DNA of 5,245 nucleotides from the NCBI GenBank assembly GCA_030039975.1, contig JASHUO010000685.1:1-5245 (forward strand), read 5' to 3'. Both the position numbers and the translations under genes were made by a program. Below the pieces are notes generated by a model. That model was not told where the DNA came from. It was given only the letters and a program-made list of their open reading frames with translations, and searched no databases. How positions within the stretch are numbered: position 1 is the first letter of the stretch; every line of letters starts with the position of its first letter. Positions 1 through 5,245 of this stretch are shown piece by piece. The stretch is from Alphaproteobacteria bacterium (GTDB lineage: Bacteria; Pseudomonadota; Alphaproteobacteria; ATCC43930; CGMCC-115725).

Positions 1-176
1 ATGCGCCACCCTTCCATGCTGTCTTCGCCACCGAGGCCCTGCCTTTTCCGGCCTGGCTTTGGCTCATCGGCGGGGCATTTCTCTTCTTCCTCGTGGTGGA
101 GATCGAAAAGCTCATCATCCGATCCATTCCCGCCGTGAGAGGATCTGCGATCGCTCAGCGGGGAGAGCCGGCGTGA
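1..176 (+). CDS. Cation-translocating P-type ATPase, C-terminal fragment
   Basis: This is the 3' end of a gene that begins outside the window: an open frame from base 3 to the TGA at 174-176, giving 57 residues. It starts APPFHAVFATEALP, then has one hydrophobic membrane helix (about residues 17-33, AWLWLIGGAFLFFLVVE), then the basic stretch EIEKLIIRS and a short polar tail. This order (LPxxAWL, last helix, VExEKxxxR) is what I know from the C-terminal transmembrane domain (Cation_ATPase_C) of PacL/PMA-type P-type ATPases, which pump cations across the cytoplasmic membrane using ATP. The catalytic DKTG phosphorylation loop is not in the window, so the family rests on this tail alone and the transported ion (Ca2+, Mg2+, H+ or other) cannot be told. 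The next gene converges on it from the right, 18 bp away. Confidence 0.7.
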   Translation, partial: APPFHAVFATEALPFPAWLWLIGGAFLFFLVVEIEKLIIRSIPAVRGSAIAQRGEPA

Positions 177-194
177 GCACGAACGGAGGTAGCG

Positions 195-428
195 TCAGTC
201 GGGCGCGATCAATCTCGTCGCACGGGCAACGCGGCTATTGCGCGAGGCCTCGCGTGACGCGCGCGGGATGCGGCCCATTGCCCAGGCCAGGCGCTCGTTT
301 TCGATCGGAGTACGCATTGGTCGACGACGATGCTTTTGCTCGATCACCTCGCCGATGACGAAAAATGCGATCACCAGGGCCACGCTGGCGAGAAGCAATA
401 GCTGCTCGGGGCTCCAGATCATCACCAT
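195..428 (-). CDS. Small single-span membrane protein, unknown function
   Basis: A 77-residue protein that I do not recognise. The start at 428 is well supported: AAGGAG lies 6 bases upstream of the ATG. An alternative ATG two codons later (M3) is less well spaced. Residues 9-26 (LLLLASVALVIAFFVIG and flanks) form one membrane helix; it is followed by EVIEQKHRRRP and a tail of about 45 residues rich in Arg. By the positive-inside rule the N-terminus would be outside and the basic tail in the cytoplasm (inference). There is no signal-peptidase site after the helix, so it should stay anchored. It converges with the P-type ATPase gene with only 18 bp between stop codons and no visible terminator between them. 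A link to the ATPase is possible but unproven; the opposite orientation argues against a shared operon. The strong ribosome binding site plus the clear helix make it a likely real gene. Confidence 0.68.
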   Translation of the reverse strand: MVMIWSPEQLLLLASVALVIAFFVIGEVIEQKHRRRPMRTPIENERLAWAMGRIPRASREASRNSRVARATRLIAPD

Positions 429-434
429 GGCAAT

Positions 435-440
435 CTCCTT
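435..440 (-). promoter_or_regulatory. Ribosome binding site of the small membrane protein
   Basis: On the minus strand this reads AAGGAG, a near-perfect Shine-Dalgarno core, 6 bases before the ATG at 428-426. It fixes the start of the 77-residue protein and is the strongest such site in the window. Confidence 0.75.
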
Positions 441-950
441 TGTCTTTGGAGATACCAGCGCGCCCCAATTGTTGCTATCGCACGTGTGGACGGTTTCGAC
501 CCCTTGTGGCAGATCTCGATAACACCTTCGTTTAGTGGGACGCGTCCACAGCCTTCGCTGGCAATGTTGATATGACGAACATCATCAGGTGCTTTGACAA
601 AGGCGCCCGAGGCGGGACAGGGATGCCCGCCGCGGGCAAGAGAGAGCCTCCGGGGGGGTGGAGCTCTCTATATCCCGCGGATGGAAGGGTTCCACGGAAC
701 TCGACCCGATGATGCCGGCAACGACGCCAGACGGCTTGTCGATTTCCGCCCGGCTTTGATATTCTCCGTCGCGATTTTTGGTCGGCTGACAGAGCCTGTG
801 ACGTGCCAGCCCCGGCGGCGAGGTGGGACTCGTCCGACACCCATACACAAGTATTAGGTCTTCACACGACTTCCCCCGCTCGGCCATACCAGCGTCCGAT
901 GGAGAAACCCTTCCTCGGAGCATTAGCGTTGCGCCATCGACCAGCGAACG
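441..950. other. Intergenic gap without a recognisable gene
   Basis: The segment separates two divergent genes, the small membrane protein (leftward) and the AraC regulator (rightward), so it must hold at least two promoters. I see no convincing -35/-10 pair for either. Open frames exist on both strands (the longest is a 112-codon frame on the minus strand, 585-923), but they lack a ribosome binding site, look low in complexity (many Pro, Ser, Arg) and match no family I know. The segment contains two adjacent stem-loops at 624-669. It could be a long regulatory region or a decayed gene. Confidence 0.5.
624..669. repeat. Two adjacent small stem-loops
   Basis: The first is a perfect inverted repeat: TGCCCG (624-629), three-base loop, CGGGCA (633-638). 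Two bases later AGAGAG (641-646) can pair with CTCTCT (664-669), with an imperfect inner stem between CCTCC (647-651) and the G-rich run 652-661. Neither is followed by a T-tract on either strand (only GC-rich or mixed bases follow), so they are not standard intrinsic terminators. Role unknown; in GC-rich DNA such short arms may arise by chance. Confidence 0.35.
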
Positions 951-956
951 GGGAGA
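951..956 (+). promoter_or_regulatory. Ribosome binding site of the AraC regulator
   Basis: GGGAGA sits 6 bases upstream of the ATG at 963-965, at normal Shine-Dalgarno spacing. It supports that start for the 210-residue protein. Confidence 0.6.
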
Positions 957-962
957 CGCGCG

Positions 963-1595
963 ATGGACACGTATATACGGCCGAGCGACGACGTCTTGCG
1001 TGAGGCGGCGACGCCTTCAGCCCTGTTCATCCCGGCAATCTCGCCGCCGAGCGAGCGGACGTTGACTGACGAGCGCGCCCTACCCTTACTCTCCATTGTC
1101 CGGCTGCTCGACCGCGCCGGGGAGGCTTTGGGCCGCGACAAAAGCGGGGCCCACCGCCACATTCAGATTGCCGCCGCGCTTCTCCGCGCTCAGTCAGAGA
1201 GCAACAGCGCGCAACGCGGGCGCTTGCCCGGGACCGGGCGTCGTGCCCTCGCGCCCTGGCAGGTCGACCGGGCGACGCGCTTCATCGACGCCAACCTGCA
1301 GAAAAAGATCACGATCTCTGACGTCGCGGCGCTGACGCGACTGAGCGCCAGCCATTTTTCGCGGGCCTTCCGCGCCACGGTCGGCGAGGCGCCGCACGCC
1401 TATATCATGCGGCGCCGGGTCGAGCGCGCACAGCGCCTGATTCGGGTCACGAACCAGCCTCTTGTCGAGATCGCGCTCGAGTGCGGATTCGCCGACCAGG
1501 CGCACCTGACCAAGCTCTTCCGTCGCGTCGTCGGCATTTGCCCCGGCGCCTGGCGGCGGATGCAGGGTGGCGACACCCGACAACTGGCTGCGTAG
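963..1595 (+). CDS. AraC-family transcriptional regulator
   Basis: A 210-residue cytoplasmic DNA-binding protein. The C-terminal half is a complete AraC/XylS domain (about residues 98-200). The first helix-turn-helix is ISDVAALTRLSASHFSRAF (118-136), followed by the family's GxxPHAYIMRRRVERAQRLI linker (141-160), and the second is in LVEIALECGFADQAHLTKLF (167-186), closed by the conserved VGxxPGAWRR. About 95 N-terminal residues precede it. They show no cupin-like ligand pocket; they contain a helical stretch (LLSIVRLLDRAGEAL, about 42-56) and a basic, Gly/Arg-rich linker. The protein is therefore shorter than AraC itself (about 290 residues), and its effector, if any, is not evident. The ATG at 963 has GGGAGA in front. 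The gene ends 5 bp from the stop codon of the histidine kinase, which runs towards it. A regulatory link with that kinase is possible but only inferred from adjacency. Confidence 0.88.
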   Translation: MDTYIRPSDDVLREAATPSALFIPAISPPSERTLTDERALPLLSIVRLLDRAGEALGRDKSGAHRHIQIAAALLRAQSESNSAQRGRLPGTGRRALAPWQVDRATRFIDANLQKKITISDVAALTRLSASHFSRAFRATVGEAPHAYIMRRRVERAQRLIRVTNQPLVEIALECGFADQAHLTKLFRRVVGICPGAWRRMQGGDTRQLAA

Positions 1596-1600
1596 GCGCC

Positions 1601-4600
1601 TCAGCCGAGCGCCCTTGCTACCTCGCTGATACTGGGGGCCGTGGGCACGGTGAAGGTGAAGCGAGCGCCGCCATAGGCGGAGCCGTTGTCGACCCGTAGA
1701 CTCCCGCCATGCCCTTCGATGATCGAGCGGGAAATCGACAAGCCCAGTCCCATCCCCGCCTCCCTGGTCGAGAAAAAACTCTGGAACAGGCGGTCGAGAT
1801 GCTCCTGCGCGATGCCGGGGCCGCTGTCTTCGACGCTGCACATCAGTTTGCCGGCGTCGAACCGAGCCGTCGCGACGGCAAGAAGCCGCCTCGTGGAGCT
1901 TGATTGCGCCATCGCCTGCACCGCATTGATCGCGAGATTCACGATGACCTGCTGAAGCTGTATGCGATCGGCGAGCACAGGAGGCAGCCCCGGCGTCAAA
2001 TCGAGCAGAACCTCGATTCGCTTCGACTGAAGCTCGTGGCGAATGGTCATCAACCCCTCCTCGATGACTTCGCCGAGCGATAATGAGACGTGCTGCGGCG
2101 CCCGCCCGGCGGCCATGCCGCGGATGCGCGTGATGATGTCGCCCGCGCGACGCGCATCGGCGACAATGCGCCGCATCGCTGACGATGCTTCCGCGATATT
2201 TGGCTCGGCGCGATTGAGCCAGCGCAGGCCCGCTTCGCCGCTGGCGGCGACGGCGGCGAGCGGCTGGTTCACCTCGTGGGCAATCGATGCCGCAAGCTCG
2301 CCCAGCATCGAAAGCCGTGCGGCATGAGCGAACTCCGCCTCGATGTTCTGCAGCTTCCCCCGCGTCCGCACCGTCTCCGTGATGTCGATGAATCCGTAAA
2401 GAATGTGTCCCGAATCGCTGTCGAACCGCTCAGGGCGCGCGATCGTGAAGAATACGTCGATCGCGCGGTCGTCCAGCGTTTTGATCCGGGTCTCCTCTTG
2501 ATAGGTCCACCTGCCGTGGAAGCGGCTTTCCAGAATCCGCCGAAACGTTTCCGGACGTTCCCGCCAGATCCAGGCATTCTGAAGGGCGATCAACTCCTCG
2601 GCATTGCGGGCGCCGAACATGCGGATCGCTTGTTCGTTCACCGCTTCGATGGTGAGGCCGTCAAGGGCATCGCGCACGAATTCCGGGTGCCGATTGAGAT
2701 AAGCAAGAAAATCGCTGACGCCCTGGGATCTTAGCTGCTCCATGACGCGGCCTCGCCTCACCCGGCCTTGGGTGCGCAGCTGCATGAGCGCCACGGGCAC
2801 ATGGTCGAAAAGATCTCGATAGCGGTGCTCGCTGCGCTCCAGCGCTGAAAATGCCTGCTTGCGCTGCGAGATATCGGTCACGGCGATGAATCCCGCGGTC
2901 TTGTTTTCGCTCGAAGACCAAACGGTGATTTGAGCATCGAAGACGCTGCCATCAGACCGGCGCAACCGGGTTTCGGCCGAGAAGTAGGGCTCGCGGTTCA
3001 GGGATGAGATCACGGCATCGACATAGGTGAGCCAGCTCTCCGCAGGCCAATTCTCCTCGGGCCAGTTCCGGAGCATCTCCCCCCGGCTGCCTCGAAGGGC
3101 GAAGAGTGCAACCGTCTGATCGTTGACGTCGACGATCCGTGTCGCGCTCATGAGCTGGCGAAGGAATTCGGGATGTTCCTTGAAGTAGCCTCTGAAATCG
3201 GTGACGCCCGCCTGACGCAAGCTGCGCAACATCTCGGCACTACGCGACCAATCGACTTCCAAGAACGATATCGCCATCGCCCGGAAGAGGTTCTGATAGC
3301 GCCGCTCGCTGCGCACCAGCGCCGCATAAGCCTCAGTGCGGGCCGTGACATCCATCACCGCGCCCACGAACTGCGCCGTCGCCGCCATCTGAGGCTCACC
3401 GGCGACCTTCTCCGCCAAGGCGCGCGCCCGCACCTGAACCGTCTTGAGCGTCCCATCGGGCATCATCAGGCGATGCTCGAGGTCGAACTCTTGTCGATTG
3501 TTCCTCGCCTGCTCAAGCACCTCGCGGACGCGCGCCTGGTCGTCCGGATGAACCCGTTGCAGCGCCAGCTCCATCGAAGGCTTCGTCGCCGGGTCGTAAC
3601 CAAAAATCCGGAAGGTTTCATCCGACCAGGTGAAGTCGCCCGTGGCCACGTCCCAGCCGAAGCTGCCGGTGTGGCTCAGCCGCTGCGCTTCGGCGAGGTA
3701 GGCGGCCTGGCTGCGGCGCCGCGTCTCCTCGGCCTCTCTGCGCTCGGTGACGTCGCGTGCGATCTTGGCGAAGCCGATGAGTTTCCCGGTATCGTCTTTG
3801 ATGGCGTCGATGATCACGGCGGCCGAGAACTTCGTGCCGTCCTTTCTGATGCGACGACCTTCGCTCTCGTAGCGTCCCTCCCGGGCTGCAGTGATGAGCC
3901 CCTTTTCCGGCAACCCGGCCGCGACATCCTCTGGCGTATAGAACTTGGAGAAATGCTGGCCGACGATTTCCGCCGCGGTGTAACCCGTGATACGTTCGGC
4001 GCCGATATTCCAATTGGCGATGTGCCCGGTCGGATCGAGCATGTAGATCGCGTAATCGGTGACGCCTTGCACCAGCAGCCGAAAACGCTGCTCGCTCTCT
4101 CGAAGCGCTTTCTCGGCGCGCTGGCGCTCGGTGATGTCATTGCTTATGGTGATCCGCCCGATCGGCTCGCCGGTTTCGTCGCGTTGCAACGACCAGCGGC
4201 TGGCCACGCGGAGCTTCGTTCCGTCGCGTCTGGTGTGTCCGAGCTCGCCCTCCCATCCGCCGGTGCGCGCCAGAATTTCTTTGATCTCCGCGAAGGGAGC
4301 CGGAAACTCGGTTTGCAGGAGGATTTGCGGCTGTTTGCCGAGCACTTCCTCCTGCCTCCAGCCGTAAAGCCCCTCGGCGGCGCGGTTCCAATAGACGATG
4401 GCGCCATTGGCATCGCTGGAGATGATGGCGTCGTGGCTGAGCTCGAGCTGACGTGCTTGGTGCCGCTGCATCTCCACGGCCCGGCCGAGCTTTCTGACGA
4501 GACTGGTGATGACCAGCGAGGTGAGGAAGAAGGCAGCTATCGCAAAGAGATCTTGAATATTCGCGATCTCGAAGGTGAAGATCGGCGGGGTGAAGAAGAA

Positions 4601-4816
4601 GTCGAGGCAGCCGACGGCGATGACTGAGAACACGAGCGACGAAATCAGGCTGTCCATCAGCGACAGCAGGACGATGATGATCAGAAACAAAAAGCCGGTG
4701 GCGGCAAGGCTGAGGTTGAGCCGGAAGCACACCGCCGTTGTCAGGCCAATGGCGAGACCTCCGGCGATCCACAGCAGGACCAGGTGCCGCAGCCGCCCGA
4801 TCTGCCGCTGCGTCAT
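1601..4816 (-). CDS. Membrane-bound multi-PAS sensor histidine kinase with DUF4118 domain
   Basis: A 1071-residue sensor kinase. Residues 12-106 hold four membrane helices (about 12-31, 38-53, 57-75, 87-106) with the FFFTPPIFTFEIANIQDL link typical of the KdpD-like DUF4118 domain. Five PAS modules follow in the cytoplasm: about 124-230, 243-358, 372-493 (PAS_3 type, with VHPDD), 504-652 and 664-815. The first three are joined by DVTERR/EAL-type linkers. The HisKA motif SIAHEVNQPL places the phosphorylated His at 847. HATPase_c shows the N box NLAINAVQA (Asn964), G1 box DSGPGI (997-1002), F box FQSFFST and G2 box GMGLGLS (1021-1027), so the kinase looks catalytically intact. The kinase core resembles the FixL group; no haem-binding PAS signature is evident and the signal is unknown. 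There is no receiver domain. ATG 4816 is the only start: an in-frame TAG lies at 4871-4873 with no ATG, GTG or TTG codon between. It has no clear Shine-Dalgarno site. Confidence 0.93.
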   Translation of the reverse strand: MTQRQIGRLRHLVLLWIAGGLAIGLTTAVCFRLNLSLAATGFLFLIIIVLLSLMDSLISSLVFSVIAVGCLDFFFTPPIFTFEIANIQDLFAIAAFFLTSLVITSLVRKLGRAVEMQRHQARQLELSHDAIISSDANGAIVYWNRAAEGLYGWRQEEVLGKQPQILLQTEFPAPFAEIKEILARTGGWEGELGHTRRDGTKLRVASRWSLQRDETGEPIGRITISNDITERQRAEKALRESEQRFRLLVQGVTDYAIYMLDPTGHIANWNIGAERITGYTAAEIVGQHFSKFYTPEDVAAGLPEKGLITAAREGRYESEGRRIRKDGTKFSAAVIIDAIKDDTGKLIGFAKIARDVTERREAEETRRRSQAAYLAEAQRLSHTGSFGWDVATGDFTWSDETFRIFGYDPATKPSMELALQRVHPDDQARVREVLEQARNNRQEFDLEHRLMMPDGTLKTVQVRARALAEKVAGEPQMAATAQFVGAVMDVTARTEAYAALVRSERRYQNLFRAMAISFLEVDWSRSAEMLRSLRQAGVTDFRGYFKEHPEFLRQLMSATRIVDVNDQTVALFALRGSRGEMLRNWPEENWPAESWLTYVDAVISSLNREPYFSAETRLRRSDGSVFDAQITVWSSSENKTAGFIAVTDISQRKQAFSALERSEHRYRDLFDHVPVALMQLRTQGRVRRGRVMEQLRSQGVSDFLAYLNRHPEFVRDALDGLTIEAVNEQAIRMFGARNAEELIALQNAWIWRERPETFRRILESRFHGRWTYQEETRIKTLDDRAIDVFFTIARPERFDSDSGHILYGFIDITETVRTRGKLQNIEAEFAHAARLSMLGELAASIAHEVNQPLAAVAASGEAGLRWLNRAEPNIAEASSAMRRIVADARRAGDIITRIRGMAAGRAPQHVSLSLGEVIEEGLMTIRHELQSKRIEVLLDLTPGLPPVLADRIQLQQVIVNLAINAVQAMAQSSSTRRLLAVATARFDAGKLMCSVEDSGPGIAQEHLDRLFQSFFSTREAGMGLGLSISRSIIEGHGGSLRVDNGSAYGGARFTFTVPTAPSISEVARALG
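2372..3307 (-). repeat. Tandem duplicated PAS modules inside the kinase
   Basis: The fourth (residues 504-652) and fifth (664-815) PAS modules are diverged copies of each other. Both begin RYxxLF (RYQNLFRAMA and RYRDLFDHVP). Both then carry an insert with LRxxGVxDFxxYxxxHPEFxR (531-553 and 693-715), then a VN-Q motif (VDVNDQTVALF and EAVNEQAIRMF), an EETRI/AETRL strand, and end in TDIS/IDIT. Sequence identity is moderate, so the duplication is old and visible only at protein level. The insert before the VNxQ strand is absent from the three upstream PAS modules. Confidence 0.7.
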
Positions 4817-4817
4817 G

Positions 4818-4916
4818 TCACGGACCCGAACTCGTGAACTGGATCGAACATCGTGCGGTCCGCACCGTGTCTATCCGCCGCTCCTCATTGGGCGCGAACT
4901 CTGGCACGGGCTTCAT
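4818..4916 (-). CDS. Possible 32-residue leader ORF ahead of the kinase
   Basis: On the minus strand an ATG at 4916-4914 opens a 32-codon frame (beginning MKPVPEFAPNEERR) that ends in TGA at 4820-4818, one base before the kinase ATG (TGAcATG). The kinase has no good ribosome binding site, so translation of this leader could deliver ribosomes to it by coupling. Against it: the leader has no clear Shine-Dalgarno site either, the product matches nothing I know, and a frame of this length is common by chance. A five-codon frame ends in a TGA overlapping the leader's ATG (ATGA), which may be chance. Confidence 0.25.
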   Translation of the reverse strand: MKPVPEFAPNEERRIDTVRTARCSIQFTSSGP

Positions 4917-4952
4917 GGCTGTCGCGCCATCCCCTCGCGCGGCCTTGCGATA

Positions 4953-4982
4953 ATTCTAAGCGTATTGCAGTCAGGGTCGCAA
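4953..4982 (-). promoter_or_regulatory. Candidate sigma70-type promoter for the kinase gene
   Basis: On the minus strand TTGCGA (plus positions 4977-4982) and TAGAAT (4953-4958) are separated by 18 bp. They match the TTGACA and TATAAT consensus at 4 and 5 of 6 positions. Transcription would begin near 4946, giving a leader of about 130 bases before the kinase ATG at 4816. It lies between the receiver gene and the kinase, so the kinase could be transcribed separately from the receiver gene. This comes from visual matching only; housekeeping promoters in alphaproteobacteria are often degenerate. Confidence 0.4.
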
Positions 4983-4991
4983 GTTTGCGAC
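4976..4991. repeat. Perfect 7-bp inverted repeat, candidate operator
   Basis: GTCGCAA (4976-4982), two-base centre GT, TTGCGAC (4985-4991). It covers the whole -35 box of the candidate kinase promoter. A third copy of the half-site core, TTGCGA, lies at 4945-4950, near the predicted transcription start. There is no T-tract next to the repeat on either strand, which makes an intrinsic terminator for the receiver gene (stop 20 bp away) unlikely. Its placement suits a repressor or autoregulator binding site; the binding protein is unknown. Confidence 0.45.
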
Positions 4992-5011
4992 GCTTGCACC
5001 GCGCCCGGCAA

Positions 5012-5245
5012 TCACTGGCCGAGAGCCTTGTCGACCCATTCCATCAGGGTTTGGGCAGGGAACGGTTTCTTCAGCAGGCACACGGCGCCGCTGGACTGCG
5101 CGCGCGCTTCCACGTGTGGGTCGATGCGGCCAGTGATCAGGATAACCGGCACCAAGCACTGACGGTCCGCGAGAAGCTGTTTGAGATCGATCCCACTCAT
5201 CCCGGGCATGTGGATGTCGGCAATGATGCAGTCGCATCCGGCCGC
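5012..5245 (-). CDS. Single-domain response regulator (receiver), 3' part
   Basis: The last 77 codons of a receiver-domain protein; the N-terminus with the acidic Asp pair lies beyond the window edge. The visible part starts AAGCDCIIADIHMPGMSGIDL: the phosphorylated Asp is in IADIHMPGMSG (codon at 5216-5218). The conserved Thr is in VILITG and the conserved Lys-Pro is in LLKKPF. The frame ends in DKALGQ and TGA at 5014-5012, directly after the last receiver helix, so no DNA-binding or enzymatic output domain follows. In this it resembles small FixJ-receiver-like proteins of about 125 residues found beside PAS kinases in alphaproteobacteria. An internal ATG at 5209 would remove the phosphorylation site and is not the real start. 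The gene lies upstream of, and in the same direction as, the kinase (195 bp apart), so the two are a likely phosphotransfer pair. Confidence 0.88.
   Translation of the reverse strand, partial: AAGCDCIIADIHMPGMSGIDLKQLLADRQCLVPVILITGRIDPHVEARAQSSGAVCLLKKPFPAQTLMEWVDKALGQ

Noticed and set aside
184..190. GGAGG on the plus strand just after the ATPase stop codon, like a ribosome binding site.
   Set aside because: No start codon follows at suitable spacing, and the region runs into the convergent small membrane protein gene.
485..550. Inverted repeat TGTGGACG (485-492) and CGTCCACA (543-550).
   Set aside because: The arms are only 8 bp with a 50-bp spacer. By a rough estimate one such match is expected by chance in a gap of this size, and it does not align with a promoter.
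568..584. TTGAT followed nine bases later by ATCA, considered as an FNR/FixK box.
   Set aside because: The FNR/FixK consensus has a four-base centre (TTGAT-N4-ATCAA); here the spacing is wrong and the second half incomplete.
585..923. A 112-codon minus-strand frame in the gap upstream of the AraC gene.
   Set aside because: No ribosome binding site, Pro/Ser/Arg-rich low-complexity product, no known motif, and overlap with the AraC leader region. Not annotated as a gene.
904..930. GAAAC (904-908) and CGTT (927-930) upstream of the AraC gene, resembling an EcfG general-stress promoter (GGAAC-N16-17-CGTT).
   Set aside because: The first box has a mismatch and the spacer is 18 bp, outside the usual range. 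Too weak to call.
3173..4627. A 484-codon open frame on the plus strand, opposite the kinase gene.
   Set aside because: It lies wholly antisense to well-identified DUF4118 and PAS coding sequence. In GC-rich DNA such long antisense frames are common, and the product shows no recognisable domain.
1..5245. CRISPR arrays, insertion sequences, tRNA or rRNA genes, attachment sites.
   Set aside because: No regularly spaced repeats, transposase motifs, terminal repeats with target duplications, or RNA gene signatures were seen on either strand.

Overview
The window is GC-rich with long opposing reading frames. The gene content (FixL-type multi-PAS kinase, single-domain receiver, short AraC regulator, P-type cation ATPase) suggests an alphaproteobacterium, most likely Hyphomicrobiales (Bradyrhizobium, Rhodopseudomonas or Methylocystis-like). 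That placement is inference from protein style; no rRNA or marker gene is present.

Layout from left to right. (1) 1-176, plus strand: the last 57 codons of a cation-translocating P-type ATPase, cut by the window edge. (2) 195-428, minus strand: a 77-residue single-span membrane protein with a strong ribosome binding site, convergent with the ATPase and 18 bp from it. (3) 429-962: a 534-bp gap with no recognisable gene, holding two small stem-loops. (4) 963-1595, plus strand: a 210-residue AraC-family DNA-binding protein. (5) 1601-4816, minus strand: a 1071-residue membrane histidine kinase (DUF4118 four-helix bundle, five PAS modules, HisKA, HATPase_c), convergent with the AraC gene with 5 bp between stops. 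(6) 4817-5011: a 195-bp intergenic segment with a sigma70-like promoter for the kinase, a perfect inverted repeat over its -35 box, and a 32-codon leader ORF ending one base before the kinase start. (7) 5012-5245, minus strand: the C-terminal part of a single-domain response regulator, cut by the right edge.

The main unit is a two-component module on the minus strand: receiver protein first, then the kinase. The kinase has no receiver of its own and the receiver protein has no DNA-binding domain, so they are plausible partners. Any transcriptional output would need another protein; the AraC regulator is the nearest candidate, but this is inference only. The signal sensed is not evident. The most unusual points are the two tandem PAS modules sharing an extra inserted segment, and the compact control region between receiver and kinase.
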